Shown: positions 21,870 to 33,628 of the stretch, piece after piece
Numbering within the stretch: position 1 is the first letter of the stretch
Layout of the letters: every line of letters starts with the position of its first letter
Assembly (NCBI RefSeq): GCF_037126465.1
Contig: NC_088202.1
Span: forward strand, 130,400,123 to 130,464,122
Reading direction: 5' to 3'
Source: Ornithodoros turicata
Lineage: Eukaryota > Arthropoda > Arachnida > Ixodida > Argasidae
DNA length: 64,000 bases
The notes under the pieces: model-generated
What the model was told of the DNA's origin: nothing
Seen by the model: the letters and a program-made list of their open reading frames with translations, nothing else
The model's database searches: none
Made by a program: the position numbers and the translations under genes

Positions 21870-23130
21870 AGCATTGTTTACATTTCGCACATTTCGAAGG
21901 CGTACGCAGCAGCTAAGCCTTTTAGTACACACACCTAGGAACGCAATCCTAGGTGAAAGGCGTTTGTGTGAGAGATATGTTGTGGATTTGTAGCTTATAA
22001 GTGGACTTTGAGATGAGTGTGGTGGTGGTCTGAGCCTCGTATTACCTCTTCCGTTGATGTGTAGTCAGTTTCGTGACATTCAACGTAGGTTCGTCCCACT
22101 GTTGTGAAGAACAGTCTTGCTGTGTTGTGTGGAGATTCTTCTACGGGAATTTGTCGTATAAATATCGCCTCGTTACCAGTATTCGATATTTTGATTTACT
22201 GTGACTTGGCAAATGCGTACGTTGCTCTTAGTGAAATAAAATTGTCTAACGAAAACGAAGGCCCCTTCTGCTAGTCTTCACTGGCTTCTGCCTGTTTTCA
22301 CTAGGAATGGGTTCATCATCTATCTCTATCGAACTTTTTTTTTTGTTGTCTGAACATCGTCTATCTCTATCTAACCCTTTTCAAGGGTCAGTTTCATTTA
22401 CAACAACCTAGCTCGCAAGTCGTCGACCCTCACAAGAAATGTGGTTGGTATGGTTTTGGTATGGTTGGTATGGTAACGTCATACGTTGTAGTACTAGTTT
22501 CATGCAGCCATTTTTTGAAGTCGACTCTCCTTTTAACGCGTGAACAAGCGCGATAACAGATGCCCAGCTAACCCCACGCTAAAGATCATGCTTTCATAAG
22601 TCTACATGTCGTACAAGTCTCACTGAAACGCATTCTCAGATGAACTTACCGGCGAGAAATCCAGCGATATGGAGGAGTGGAGAACCTCAGACTGCAATCC
22701 TCCGATGTGGCACCGTTCTTCTGCTATAGGCGCACTGGAAGAGAAGCCTTCTGTTGGAATAACTGCAGCTCCTAACTTGAGATTTTTTTCATCCAGTTGA
22801 GATCATCGTAGCCAGGATGATCAATCGCTGATACGTGTAATGAACAAAAGGATTGGCACTTGCCATGAAAGGTACGTGATACGTGAAGGGCGCCTCTTAA
22901 CGGCTTCGTGTGACGTGTAAGCAATTAAGCTCCTGGAAGGATCGGATGACCTTTGCGCTGACAAGATTACTCGGCGAGGAGCTTGTCTCCAATAATCGGT
23001 CTCTACTAGCAAGTTCCTAGCTGGCATCATGATGAGAAAGATAATCACCGTAATTCCAGTACGTACTAGAAATCGTAAACAGGATATGCTAATTCGTATA
23101 TTCTAAGTTTCGAATATATCCACAACAGTC
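21870..23130. other. No gene recognised
   Basis: A TATGGTTGG-type short repeat at 22442-22483. Otherwise nothing recognised. Confidence 0.4.
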
Positions 23131-23133
23131 GTA

Positions 23134-23444
23134 TAGGGTGTTTTCACATGACGTCAAACGAACGCGTTTGGCCCGCCATGGTGGTGGTCACTTTTTCAGC
23201 GCAGCTGCCGAGATTATCTAGCATTTGCTCGAAAACGAAGCCTTGAACGGTGTTTTGAAATCCGGTACCGTCCGTGCCCTTCTTTTATCCCGAAGACACT
23301 TCGTCATTGTCGTTCTATAGTTGCAGCATTGAAAAATAGCGCAGTTTATCGTCTTTCAATGCCACTAGCAGGAAAAAGTGACCACCAGTGGGCGGAGCAT
23401 ACGAGCATGCCACGTCACAACGTGACGTAGGTGAAAACTCCCTA
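23134..23444. mobile_element. MITE with TAGGG(T/A)GTTTTCAC ends and TA flanks
   Basis: The left end TAGGGTGTTTTCACATGACG is mirrored by the right end, which reads TAGGGAGTTTTCACCTACG on minus. Both are flanked by TA (23132-23133 and 23445-23446). ATGGTGGTGGTCACTTTTT near 23180 and its inverse AAAAAGTGACCACCA near 23375 extend the inverted arrangement inward. There is no ORF. A TA target suggests a Tc1/mariner-type or related source, which is inference. Confidence 0.75.
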
Positions 23445-23446
23445 TA

Positions 23447-23625
23447 CAGTCAAACTCCTTTATAGCGAACACCTTTTTAACGAAAATACCACTACAGCAA
23501 ATATTTTTTTTTGCGGTCCCGCTGGAGCCTATAGGTCCAATAATGGACATCCTTTTTAACGAAAATACCTTTACTGCGAATTTTTTTTGCTGTCCCCTGA
23601 GTTTCGTTGTAAAGGAGTTTGACTG
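23447..23625. mobile_element. 179-bp pogo/Tigger-like MITE with TA target duplication
   Basis: The inverted repeats are CAGTCAAACTCCTTTATAGC on the left and, reverse-complemented, CAGTCAAACTCCTTTACAAC on the right. TA flanks both ends (23445-23446 and 23626-23627). CAGT starts with TA duplications are characteristic of pogo/Tigger-type elements. Internally CCTTTTTAACGAAAATACC occurs twice in direct orientation. It abuts the previous MITE and shares its TA. Confidence 0.8.
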
Positions 23626-23629
23626 TAGT

Positions 23630-25590
23630 CCTGAACGGAAACACGTGGTCGCACTATTACCGTCCTTAATTGGCTGAAAAGAATCGCTTCACTTAAACGG
23701 AAATTACTTCCGCTCGAAGAACGCGCACCGACGTGCCGACGTCAAAGCTTCCTTCGGTTCCTTTGAGGCTTTTCTCCCTGGGTGACGAAAGGCAAAGGAG
23801 CGTATGACAAGCGGCGCGGAAGGGGAGGTGAAAGGCTTTCGACCGCGCCGTCTCCCGTTACGGGAAAGCAAACGTTTCCGCTACGATTCATCAGTATTCG
23901 CGGCGCTTTTCGCGGTCGATCTGTAGGCGAGAGAATTGTCGTGGACACCCACGTCGTCCAAGTTGACGCTGGAATTGATTGATATGGGAATCGATGCCTG
24001 GGTGGCAGCCTAAACCTATACTCGTACATGAATGTATTCGCTGCATCTGAAACTACATATTCTTTGGGGTTGTGAGAACTCGAAGCAGAAGGGAATGTAG
24101 CGCTGTGGTGTTTATGACAGGCGTAATGTAGCCTACGCTACCTCGGGTTCCTGGGCCTGAATAAATATTGCCTAACACCAAACTTTGTAGCTCATACTAA
24201 AGCGCCAAGGACTATATAGTGCTGTTCAGATTTAACTTCTGCTTCGTTCACCGCATCCTCATCCAATGTATATGCGTGTGTGTGTGTGTGACTTCTGCTA
24301 TGATGGAAACACTATTCCTCACGCTATGAAAAGGAATGTCGCTGCGGAACTGTGACAGTTTTCGCAACATACTCGTGCAAGAGCGAAGTCTCAAGCGTCT
24401 TGTCAAGCGACAAGAAAAAAAAAAAAAAAGGAAGAGAGAACGAGTTTGTCACTTACGAAATGATCTCCCGATGGTAGCTCAACCTCTCATCTTGATAATA
24501 GTGCGGATACCTTTAGAGCTCCAGAAAGGAGATTTGTGGATGAATTATGACACAAGCTGCGAGATTCAGACGTCAAAATTCAAACCATTACACCTCGACA
24601 ACTAAACGTGTTAACATGTATACCATTTTGCACAGCGTAGCTTGGATACCGTTCTCATAACACGTGGAAATAGAAGCCTCAAATCGGGAGCCGCGGATAC
24701 TTTGAACGGGAGACTGTTCTACTTTGTGCCTAGTAAATGAACAGTCTCGTGTTCCATTTACTTTTCATTTATCACTCACAGTAGAAGGGTATTTGTTTGA
24801 AATATCGGCGGTTTCCCGACCTCAGGCTTCAGCTTCAATCCACCTTCTCTGGATTTCCCACTTTTACACATTCTCATATGTTCTTATCATCTGCGAAACA
24901 TTTCTGATCGCTACGGTTTTCTTTGGTCAAATAGGAAGATGTAATTTCTTAGTTATATTGCGCACAAAAGGCATTCGAAATTGTATCACTGTCTCTTATA
25001 CGCACAATGGGACGGTATCGCGGTTTCCAATTACCCCGCTCAGTTGGCCAGTTTCGATATTGCTGCATCCAACACAGTGATTAGCTTTATTTACGCTATC
25101 CGATAAGATGACGCTATATTGCCAGAATGTGTTCCGCAATGTCTCCTTCTCCATGGTGTAGTTGAGTCGCAACGCAGAAGGACTACATGCACGGTGAACC
25201 ATCAATTACTTGACTGCCTCTCGGGCATTTTATCCGTCGGACAAGGGCTCCATTAAAGCTCGGTTAATTGAGTTCTGTTTCGACTTTTATTCTTGGCTCT
25301 GTTAGTCGCGTAAAACACGTTTTTCTTTCTTATTTTTTACTTCACAAAAAGAGCAGGAGGAAAGAGAAGAGAAAGCGTTAAAATGTGAACAGTTTGGAGT
25401 GACGTACGAAACATTGCTACGTTTGCCGTGAGTATTAAAGGTACTCGTAGCAAACGTACAAGGGGTATACCAGTTAAATGCAACACGTTACAGTAAGTTT
25501 TCGGTAAGCTGTAACATATCTTGATTCTTTTGAACTCCGATAAGAAAAGCTAACTTTGTCGCTGTGAACATTCGATGCACTTTTGCATCA
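23630..25590. other. No gene recognised
   Basis: A (GT)n run at 24282-24299 and a poly(A) at 24415-24429. The short ORFs lack domains. Confidence 0.4.
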
Positions 25591-25595
25591 ATAGA

Positions 25596-25699
25596 GAGTT
25601 TTAGTGTATCGTACGCTATCGCCTTTGCGTACATATAGGGGATAGCGTAGTGGTTCTGCGCAGTGCGCAAAGGCGATAGCGTACGATCCACTAAAACTC
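25596..25699. mobile_element. 104-bp palindromic MITE
   Basis: The 34-bp arms 25596-25629 and 25666-25699 are inverted repeats with one mismatch (GAGTTTTAGTG(T/G)ATCGTACG and onward through CGCTATCGCCTTTGCG). A 36-base centre contains GGGGATAGCGTAG, which partly repeats the arm. No coding sequence. The flanks do not show a convincing duplication. Confidence 0.75.
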
Positions 25700-27035
25700 A
25701 TTAATAACATAACGTTCCCTTTTTTCCCTTTCCCTTTTTTCCTTTCTTTTCTGAATAACGCGTCCTGGGGTAGGACTAACATCTTCATTTTTTCTTTTAC
25801 AAATCAAATGAAACATAACTTTTGCGAGGTATTTACCGGATGGATGGATGGAAGCAGAAAAAAAAAAAAAGAAAGACGACGGATGTCGAACCATCTTAAC
25901 ATCCAGGAACTTACCGTCTTTGATGAACACCACGAGCTCTTTAGTACTGCTATAGGAGTATTCCTCTATCTTATCACCTGTAAGCCATTATCTCACGTTT
26001 TTTTTTAGTTCACCCGCAAAGAAAAATAAATACTGGAAATACTAACATCTCAACAAGCACGAATGTTGATGTGGATCATCCAAGTCATACGCATCTGTTG
26101 TCAGCCGTCTCTCTTCACCGCGTTATTCTCTCTCTTTCACGAACAGCTATACTGGAGTTGTTTTCTAACGACGTTTTTTTCAATCTTCCCGCGGTGTCAC
26201 CCTCCTTTTCCTATGATATGTCGTTCGTCCATCAGGTGTTACCCCAGAACGCGATATCCCAGCATACACATAGTTGGCTTCTGAAATTGGAAGACCTCCT
26301 TTCATTTTCCGGACGAAAACAGACATGAGGGGCTGAACAATGTTATCTTTTCATCGTGTCCCCTGCCAGGAGAGCGCGGAAATTAATGTTATTTTTGAAA
26401 CTGCCGGAAAAGTGACCCCATGCAAGAAGGCGCTGTATTGCGTCGGTCAAGCGCACAGTGGCCGAAAGATAAATTCTTTGTTTTTCTCCGGCAATGTCGG
26501 GAGTTTCAGAACTTGTCGTAACTAAACAAAACGTCATGACGTAAGAGCACTGTGTCCGCGCGTTCGTACACTGTCGTAAACTGTCGTTATGAATGGAACC
26601 GGCTACTGGTTTGTGCGTGGCCGTTGCGTTTCGGATTAAGAAGCAGCGTTATTGATTCAGCGAATCATATATTGCTTATCACGGAGAAAGGATGATAACA
26701 GACGCTTAATTGCGAGGCACTGTTAGCCACCAAGTGCAGCTTACTTTTCGAAGTACCCATCTCCTAGTAAATTAGTGTTACCTACTGACATTGATATGAA
26801 GTGCCGGCGAATACCGATGTGGGCAGATCTCATTTTAGGCCAGTTTGAAATGGACATCCATCCTTTTTTACTTTGTACATGTACTGCTTTCTCCCCCGGC
26901 ACCTATATATCACGTTTTCCAGTATAGCAAGGCTTAGAAATCTCCATGTAACATTGTTGTGCGTCTCTTGTTATACGCTTGCGCTGCAGTCAGAAAGAGC
27001 CGAATAGCTGAGAAAATATAATTAAAACGTCTAAG
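25700..27035. other. No gene recognised
   Basis: Low-complexity T/C-rich at 25710-25755 and A-rich at 25857-25872. Nothing else. Confidence 0.4.
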
Positions 27036-27036
27036 C

Positions 27037-28330
27037 GAGAGTATGACGAGTGTTTTCCTTTCACCCGCATTTAAGGATACGACGAATATTACTGCAGCTC
27101 TAGCAATCAATATATCGATCAATATGTGTGCTATTGCGCAGCAAAACTGAAATTCTTCATACAGTGTCTCCCTTCAGGAGTATGGCTAGGGGCCACTCTT
27201 CCTCGGAGCTCTATTATGTCACCTTATACTCGCTAGTTCCTCTGCTGTATTACACCACCAAGTTGTGTCCAAGTTGTGTCCAAGTGTGTCAAAGTTGTGT
27301 CCGCAAACTATATTTGACATCTCACGATGTCGAGATTTGAGAGAGTTCGAGATTTTGTCGTAAGTCTGTCATGACGAAAGGTGGACATGTACAAGTGAGG
27401 AAGTAGATGAGATTATTTCGTTACCATGATTTACAAATGCTTGTTGTTCGTTTTTTCTTGTCCAGCGACAAACGTTTAGTGAAACTCAAGGAGACTGCCA
27501 TCAGATGGTGTCCACCACCCACGACCTTGTACTACTTCATTTCCTCTGGTGTTCCCCTCTGATTTGCGAACTTCGCGTCACCTTTAATTTTCTGCGTCCT
27601 CTTTTAACTGTGTAAACTGTGTGCGTTGTCTTTTCATTACACTTACCACTGAGGTATCAGACTTTGTTTTTGTTTTTTCGTATTTCACGAGTATACACAC
27701 GTGGCCAGCGCAGCTGATGTGTCATGCCTCTTAATCGTCTAGACTGCATGATGCACGTTGGACGTCCTTATGTAGCGTATGCAGTCTTGAACAATCTTCG
27801 TCAAGGGCGCCTACGACAAAGACTGTGGAAAAACTGCATACGCTACACAAGGATATTGTTCATCAGGCGTCAGGTAACGCGCGTTGTCTCACGCCTAATG
27901 AACAATATCCTTGTGTAGCGTAGCATTTGTAAATTATGGTAACGAAATCATCCCATGTACTTCCTTCTGTGTCGTGAATGGTACCCGCGTATAGCCTCAC
28001 TTGTACATGCCCACCTTTCGTCATGACAGATTTACGACAAAATCTCAAACTGGTGGTGGTGGTACAAACTATATTTCACAAACTATGTGAAATATATAGT
28101 TTGTAGACATAACTTGGTGGTATAATACAGCGGAGGAACTAGTAAGGTGACATAATAGAGCTTCGAGGGAGAGTGACCCCTGGCCATACTCCTGAAGGGA
28201 GCCACTGAGCGAAGAATTACAGGTTTGCTGCGCAATAGCGCACGTGTTGATCTAGACTACTGATTGATAGAGGTGCAGTAATATCCTCCGTATCCTTAAA
28301 CGCGGGTAAAAGGAAAATACTCTTAATCTC
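27037..28330. mobile_element. Foldback (long inverted repeat) element, about 1.3 kb
   Basis: The left arm (about 27037-27446) and right arm (about 27923-28330) are diverged reverse complements. Shared blocks, read on plus left and minus right, include TTTAAGGATACG, GCTATTGCGCAGCAAA, TCCCTTCAGGAGTATGGC, CTCTATTATGTCACCTTA, GTCATGACGAAAGGTGG and GGTAACGAAAT-type sequence. The arms differ by several small indels, so it is not a recent or assembly palindrome. The central 480 bp includes a tight hairpin (27839-27922). No transposase ORF. A related single-arm fragment lies at 32960-33130. The whole fits a foldback-type non-autonomous DNA transposon. Confidence 0.75.
27839..27922. repeat. Nested hairpin at inner edge of the foldback right arm
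   Basis: Arms of 32 bp (27839-27870 and 27891-27922, one mismatch) begin TACGCTACACAAGGATATTG and enclose a 20-base loop. A third inverted partner, TGTAGCGTATGCAGT, is at about 27768. The hairpin ends exactly where the large right arm begins. Confidence 0.8.
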
Positions 28331-28614
28331 GTTTAGAGAAGAACGAACGTTTTAAGAACGAGCTACGAAATTTTGCCGTCGTCCTACTGGAAACTACACG
28401 TACCCAAGACGACTCCGTCTCGCATAGGAGCTGCAGTATTCCTTGGGCGAAGAAGCGTTCCATCGATCGACTAGACGCCTGACATATATTTTTAGATGTA
28501 TACGGGCCACTTCTCTATATCACGAAGCAAGCCAAGGATTCATCGTAATGAAGTCTTATCAAGAACAAAATTAGGTTTTCCCTCCCAACAGAAAATTGAC
28601 TGGAAGGAGCAGCA

Positions 28615-28674
28615 ATGTTTTCCAGCGAGATACTTTTTGCCACATTGTCGGCGTTGTTTGCATTTTATTTACAG
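28615..28674 (+). CDS. Possible first coding exon with hydrophobic N-terminus (membrane anchor or signal)
   Basis: ATG at 28615 opens 20 codons, MFSSEILFATLSALFAFYLQ, and the last codon CAG runs directly into GTAAGA, a near-ideal splice donor. The peptide has a short polar start followed by a hydrophobic stretch (ILFATLSALFAFYL), like a signal anchor. Short first exons with such an anchor are known from microsomal cytochromes P450 and other ER proteins, which makes P450 an attractive but unproven guess. No following exon was found in the plus strand to 29600. The ATG context, AGCAATG, is acceptable. A chance open stretch cannot be excluded. Confidence 0.3.
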
Positions 28675-28699
28675 GTAAGACAAGGAGATTCTTTTAAAG

Positions 28700-29600
28700 T
28701 AGACACTGCTGGGGCTGCCAGAGGCACCTGCTGATGGCGTCGAAGCGAGGCGCTCTTGAAAGGAAGACTGTATGCGTTTGCCAGGAAACGTCCGTGTAGC
28801 CAAAGCTAGGACAGCATCGTCTCACCCAGAAGCTGGACGGTGTTTGAACAGATTTTTCGGACAGTTTGTTGGAGGAATTATACGGGGTTCTTATGACGTT
28901 TCCAAGTGCCTGTTGGGTTGCGATAGGAAAGTGTGTAAGTGGCTGTCTAAAGTGTATAAACGTTGAAAGTGTAAAGTTACGCGAGCAGCTTCTGGCTGTG
29001 CGCCGGGCGCATTAGGTGGATCCGGCATCGGGACACATCAGTTTATTTGCAGAGGCTCTTGCAAAGTTCTGGATGCGCTGAAGGGCCGTTCAAATAAATC
29101 ACGTTGTCCCAACATGAAGGAAACGAGCGAAAAAAGTAGAACTGTACACTGTAAACAAAGATGAGGAAGGAGTAAGGTGTACTGCCATTCTTTGTCATTT
29201 GGCGATCTACTGCAGAAGCACCGCAATGTGGTCTACAGTTAGCCAGACTGTTGACGTTTCTCTATCAAAGTACCCTAGCGCGTGCTCAGAGTTGAACTCT
29301 TTAGAGAAGAAAATGGCAGCAAGCAAAAGCGCGCAGGTTAAACACCACGTTGCACGACACCTTATTGAACAACGCGAGCATTTCAAAAAAGTGTAGAGCG
29401 AGCGAGGTCATCACGTGGTCCATGTTAAAAAATACTTTGAAGGCGACGCCCTCCCCACATGTGGCATACTCCTTGTCGAGATAGCAGGCGTAATTATCGC
29501 CATCGACATCTGCGAGCCAAAGAGAGAGAGAGTCAAAGCCAGACTCTCAGGTGTAGCTCACTTTTTGATCATGTGTTCTGACATGCCTTAGTAGTCGATA
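28700..29600. other. No gene recognised
   Basis: Contains the possible LTR of the next gypsy element toward its right end, but I could not define LTR borders. A (GA)n tract lies at 29520-29532. Confidence 0.4.
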
Positions 29601-29617
29601 AGCATATTTTTCTGACA

Positions 29618-29631
29618 TGGTGTCAGACGCG
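29618..29631 (+). other. Primer binding site-like sequence of gypsy element C
   Basis: TGGTGTCAGACGCG lies about 125 bp before the gag ATG. It resembles the TGGTGTCAGAAG-type sequences found after the 5' LTR of many animal gypsy elements. The LTR itself is not delimited. Confidence 0.4.
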
Positions 29632-29755
29632 TGATTAGAGCAAGAAGACAGAAGACTTTGTGGAGAAACAGTGTGACGGCAAAGAATTGCGAAGAAACAA
29701 AGAGGACGCCGGAAAAGACAGGCAAGAAAATGCGCAAGCGTGAATCTCGGAAGCA

Positions 29756-30500
29756 ATGACCGAGGGCGGTTCGAAAACTCCTAAGCCCCTCGATGTGTCG
29801 TTGCAGTCTGCGAACACATGGGACAATTGGCCACAGAGTTATGAGTGGCATGCCACTGCTATCCAACTGCGCAAGAAACCCCCAGAAGTCCAAGTTGCTA
29901 ACTTAATCACAGTTATCGGCAGAGACGCGCAAAACGTTTTCAGAACGCTTCCCCTCTCCGAAGAAGACAAGAAGAAACCGGAAGTAGTGGAAACAAAGGA
30001 TTCAAGGAACACTTCACGCCAAAAATAAGTCACGCCTACGAAAGGTACAAGTTTAATGAAATGAAAAAGAAACGTTCAACGTGTTCCTCACTGCCGCACG
30101 ACTCCAAGCAAAGAAATGCCAGTTCGGTGATCTGATAGATGAGCTACTCAGAGACCGCATTATCGTTGGAATCACTAATGACGATGTCAGAGAAAAACTA
30201 CTGGGCGATCCGACGATCAATCTACAGAAAGCTGTGAACACGTGCAGAACAAGTGAACAAGCATCTTAACAGCTCAAGAAAATAGAAAAAAAAACAACGA
30301 AAGTTGTTGATGCCATCACGACGAAAACTAAGATAACGCAAAAAAATGGCCATAGTGACAACTGATCAAACGTGAAAGAAGGCAGGAACAAGAAAAGCAT
30401 GTACGTTTAGTGGAAAGTTCCACCTAGAGAATGTCCAGCATTTAGCAAAACATGCAACAAATGCAAGAAAGCAGGACACTTCGCAGCCGTGTGCCGATTA
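29756..30500 (+). pseudogene. Gag of degenerate Ty3/gypsy element C with CCHC knuckle
   Basis: Gag in several frames. It starts at ATG 29756 (MTEGGSKTPKPLDVSLQSAN, then WDNWPQSYEWH), whose W..W pattern is usual for the gag N-terminus. After a frameshift, 30081-30269 gives KKCQFGDLIDELLRDRIIVG and the DDVREKLL block typical of the gag C-terminal domain. Near 30435-30500 a third frame gives CPAFSKTCNKCKKAGHFAAVC, containing a CX2CX4HX4C zinc knuckle, followed by basic residues. At least two frameshifts and stops (30270) show it is dead. The gag C-terminal block is similar to that at 52997 (ELIRDRIVV), so the two gypsy elements are related. Confidence 0.8.
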
Positions 30501-30599
30501 AGCAGGAACATAGTACAACATAATGTCCACACGACTGATGACCAACAGAACACAGAAGAGACAAATGTGTCAGAGCTGAAGGCAAGGCAATGCGACAAG

Positions 30600-30690
30600 A
30601 AGAAAGCCAGTTTAAATGTGGAACCAAGGTCATGATAAACTTGGACACTGGAACCTAAGGTAGCGTCCTCCCAAACAAGACAGTTTGAGC
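30600..30690 (+). pseudogene. Protease remnant of gypsy element C
   Basis: A short reading frame gives KVMINLDTGT, a stop, then GSVLPN. This is the DTG active site block of a retropepsin with a stop just after the catalytic triplet. The rest of the protease is not recognisable before an AT-rich hairpin region at 30990-31055. Confidence 0.6.
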
Positions 30691-31147
30691 AATGGGGTTA
30701 CAGGTCTTCCAAACAGCTGTGAGGAGTATTTCATCCTATGTTCCTGTGATAGGAGAAGCAAGAGAGACATGCACTGTACAAGGATAGCCATCCCCATTTC
30801 CCCATCTCCGTTTTTTCTTCTTCTATCATATCACATCCTATCACAAGGCCAGCCAGCAGACCTGAATTTCCTCGTTTTGGACTCAGAGTCACGCCGGTTC
30901 CGAGTCGAAACGCTTGCGAAATTCTCAACTTGGTAAGAAGAGTTCACACTATTCAGGCAAGAGTGCACACTTTTGTGGCAAGAGGACGATGAAATATAAA
31001 ATATATAATATTTATATTAATTATAATATTTTATATAAATATATAAAATATTTCAAGGCATGGGATGCCCCAAAACCTTTGTGTATGACCCTGACATGAA
31101 AGAAGCAAGCAAGAGTGTGGTGAACAGGCCACCAAGGAAATGCGATA

Positions 31148-31960
31148 ATGGAAGGAGTTAAACAGGAACGCTCAAGTATGGCCAAGAAAGGAATTGTTGA
31201 AAATATCTCAGAACCTACACCATTTTACAATGACGTGACAGAAAAACAGAAAGGAAAGATAATGATCTGCCTTTACTCAGTAGAACTCAATTCAGCTCTA
31301 ATAAGACGCAATTGTCCACTCAAGGCCCTGGAGGAAATTGTCCCACACCTCAGAGGAGCCAAGCGGTTTACTCTCCTAGATCTAAAGAAGGGATTCTGGC
31401 AAATGAAGGTGTCGAAACGCACAAAGAAGTATCTGGCTTTCAGCACGCCCTGGGGCAGACACTGCCTCAAGAGAGTCCCATTTGTCATAGCGACAGCGCA
31501 AGAAGTTTTCCAACAAGTGGTTAGCAGAATCATTGAAGGCATGCCAAACAGTCAGTTCCGTAGATGACATCCTGGTGTATGCAGAAACAAGCGAGAAGCT
31601 ACAAGGATACACACAAAAAGTCTTCGAAGCATTGAAAAAAGCCGGAGCAAAGCTCAACAGAGACAAGTGTGCCTTCGACAGTGACTCCGTCAAGTTTCCT
31701 GGTGATGCAGTAACTGCAGAATTAAGGACTAAAGATTCATAAAGGCAAAATAGTTGCTATTGACCCGATCAGTGAGTCAAAGAACAAGACTAAACTACGA
31801 AGTCTACTAGGTACGGTACAGCACCTAAAAAGTTTGTGTCGAACCTGTTCGTACCTGCGATCTTCTGGTGTCATCGACCCATTAATAATGAGGAAAAGGA
31901 AGTTGCGGAGTGGATTCCAGCATGGTTTGCAAAGGGACGGAGACTGAGTTAAAGAATGAC
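31148..31960 (+). pseudogene. Reverse transcriptase of gypsy element C
   Basis: RT domain in two frames. 31148-31567 carries RRNCPLKALEEIVPHLRGAK, LLDLKKGFWQMKV (the LDLxxGFWQ block with the catalytic Asp) and PFVIATAQEVFQQ (a decayed PFG block). A frameshift at about 31550 leads to SVDDILVYAETSEKL (normally Y/F-V/L-DD) and LNRDKCAFDSDSVKFPG (the LNxxKC..F..xxFLG block). A final segment near 31750-31830, VAIDPISESKNKTKLRSLLG, is the connection region. Homology fades at about 31960. No RNase H or integrase was found. Confidence 0.85.
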
Positions 31961-31964
31961 AGCT

Positions 31965-32955
31965 GATGAGACGACCTCCAAATTTCGGTTAGAGAACTGG
32001 AACCAGTCACAACGTGCTAACTACCCACTCATCAACGTATCAAGGCCTCGCTAGGAGACACAGGGACATGCACTCAACCTTGGCACGTTGCCAGTCACAC
32101 CTACATGCCCCACATGTCACAATGCCCCAGTTAGAATTTCGAAGTTCCAACTCTGCGAAGTGTGCTTCTGCGGAAGTGAAACCGAAAAAGTCAGACGGTG
32201 GCAGTGTTTTCGCTGGCCCTAATAGACGTTTTTAAAAAGATGCGAGCGCCCCCAAGCGCGCGCGCATGGGAACATGGGAAGGCACTGCTCTGTCGTCTGC
32301 TTTGGTTATGGTTTACCCCGGCATTCGCTTCCGCTACGCACACCGGGAATGTTGTTGTTCTTCTACCCCCGCCTCTGGTCGTCTCGTAGTACTCTAGGTG
32401 GCTTTAAGTTCCTATGATCCCTTGCGTGCTACAGATGACGCTTTGTCTTTGAAGCGTGATGTGGGCAACCTTATGCTTGTCCCATCCTACATTTGGCATT
32501 ACAAGGTCTATTGACCCAAAGCTAGTGGACAACGTTGTAACTTGCGTCACGATATTGATAATCAAGGGGAGGAGGTGGTACTAAGCATCAGTATACCGTC
32601 TCTCCATTGTTGGTCTCTGGGATTTGTTCTATGATTCTGTCGAGAAGTTTCTTGTTGTGAGCTTGTTATCCTCTCGGAAGCGGACTAGGCTTGGCGGGTG
32701 GGAATCACCCACGATAGATGTCGCTGCTCTGTCGACCATTGAGGCCATGTAGCGCTACCTCCTATTATTTTCTCACAGCCCTGATCCTATTGCCTTTTTA
32801 AGAAACTATAATTGGTGTCATGACGGTGACATGTGATGGACGTCAGTGAGGTACGAGGTTCTACCGTGGTTAGCACGCTTTAAATACAATGATGCAACAA
32901 AACGTAGACAAAGAGAGATAAAGAGCGAATAATTCATCTGCTCTAATCCTTGTTC
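31965..32955. other. No gene recognised
   Basis: Degenerate sequence after the gypsy RT; no motif. Confidence 0.4.
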
Positions 32956-32959
32956 ACCG

Positions 32960-33130
32960 ACTTGATAAGGGTCAGTCTCACATCGAAGCTCTTTCATGTC
33001 CCCTTACTCACTAATTCCTCCGCCCTATGATATCGCCTAGATGTCTTTGTCACTTTGTCAGCGAGCTATATTTCAACTTTGATGAAGTGGAGATTCGACA
33101 GGGTCCGAGATTTTGTCGGAAGACTGTGTG
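32960..33130 (-). repeat. Fragment related to an arm of the foldback element at 27037-28330
   Basis: CCTTACTCACTAATTCCTC, GCTATATTTCAACTTTG and CCGAGATTTTGTCGGAAG-type blocks occur in the same order as in the left arm of the foldback element (27220-27370). Only one arm is present here. Confidence 0.55.
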
Positions 33131-33628
33131 TTCTGCGATCATCTAAAGATCCAGTCGCGACGTAGCAATTGGCAAAAACACCCGAACGTAGTACACATAC
33201 AGGAGGTTTCCTAACGAAGTGACAGTTACGACCTCTAGGCGACTCCAGAAGAAAGAGAAATGTGCCTTGGACTCCTGTCATCGGAGCCAATATTGATAGC
33301 GGTCGGCTAAGGGGGTATCTCGTTGGAACGCCAATAGCAGCCATTAGGTGGGTTCCTCTCGCCTATTAGCACGGTCGCTGACAAGACACACACTCCACAC
33401 TCGCCCATTACCGTCCCGTGTAAATAGAGATACTGCACAGGACAAGAACACACTCTTTCTTCGTCTTTACCTTCGTTCGTCATCTGAGGCACGTTCAGTT
33501 TTCTTTTTTTTTCTAGTTAACACTGCGAAGCTAAGCTCGTGCCATTTCTACTCCTGTTGTTCGTAGTTGAGCGGTGAACGCTCTCGTTTTTTAGCGACGA
33601 CTACATAGCGCGGTATCATTGCAAAACT

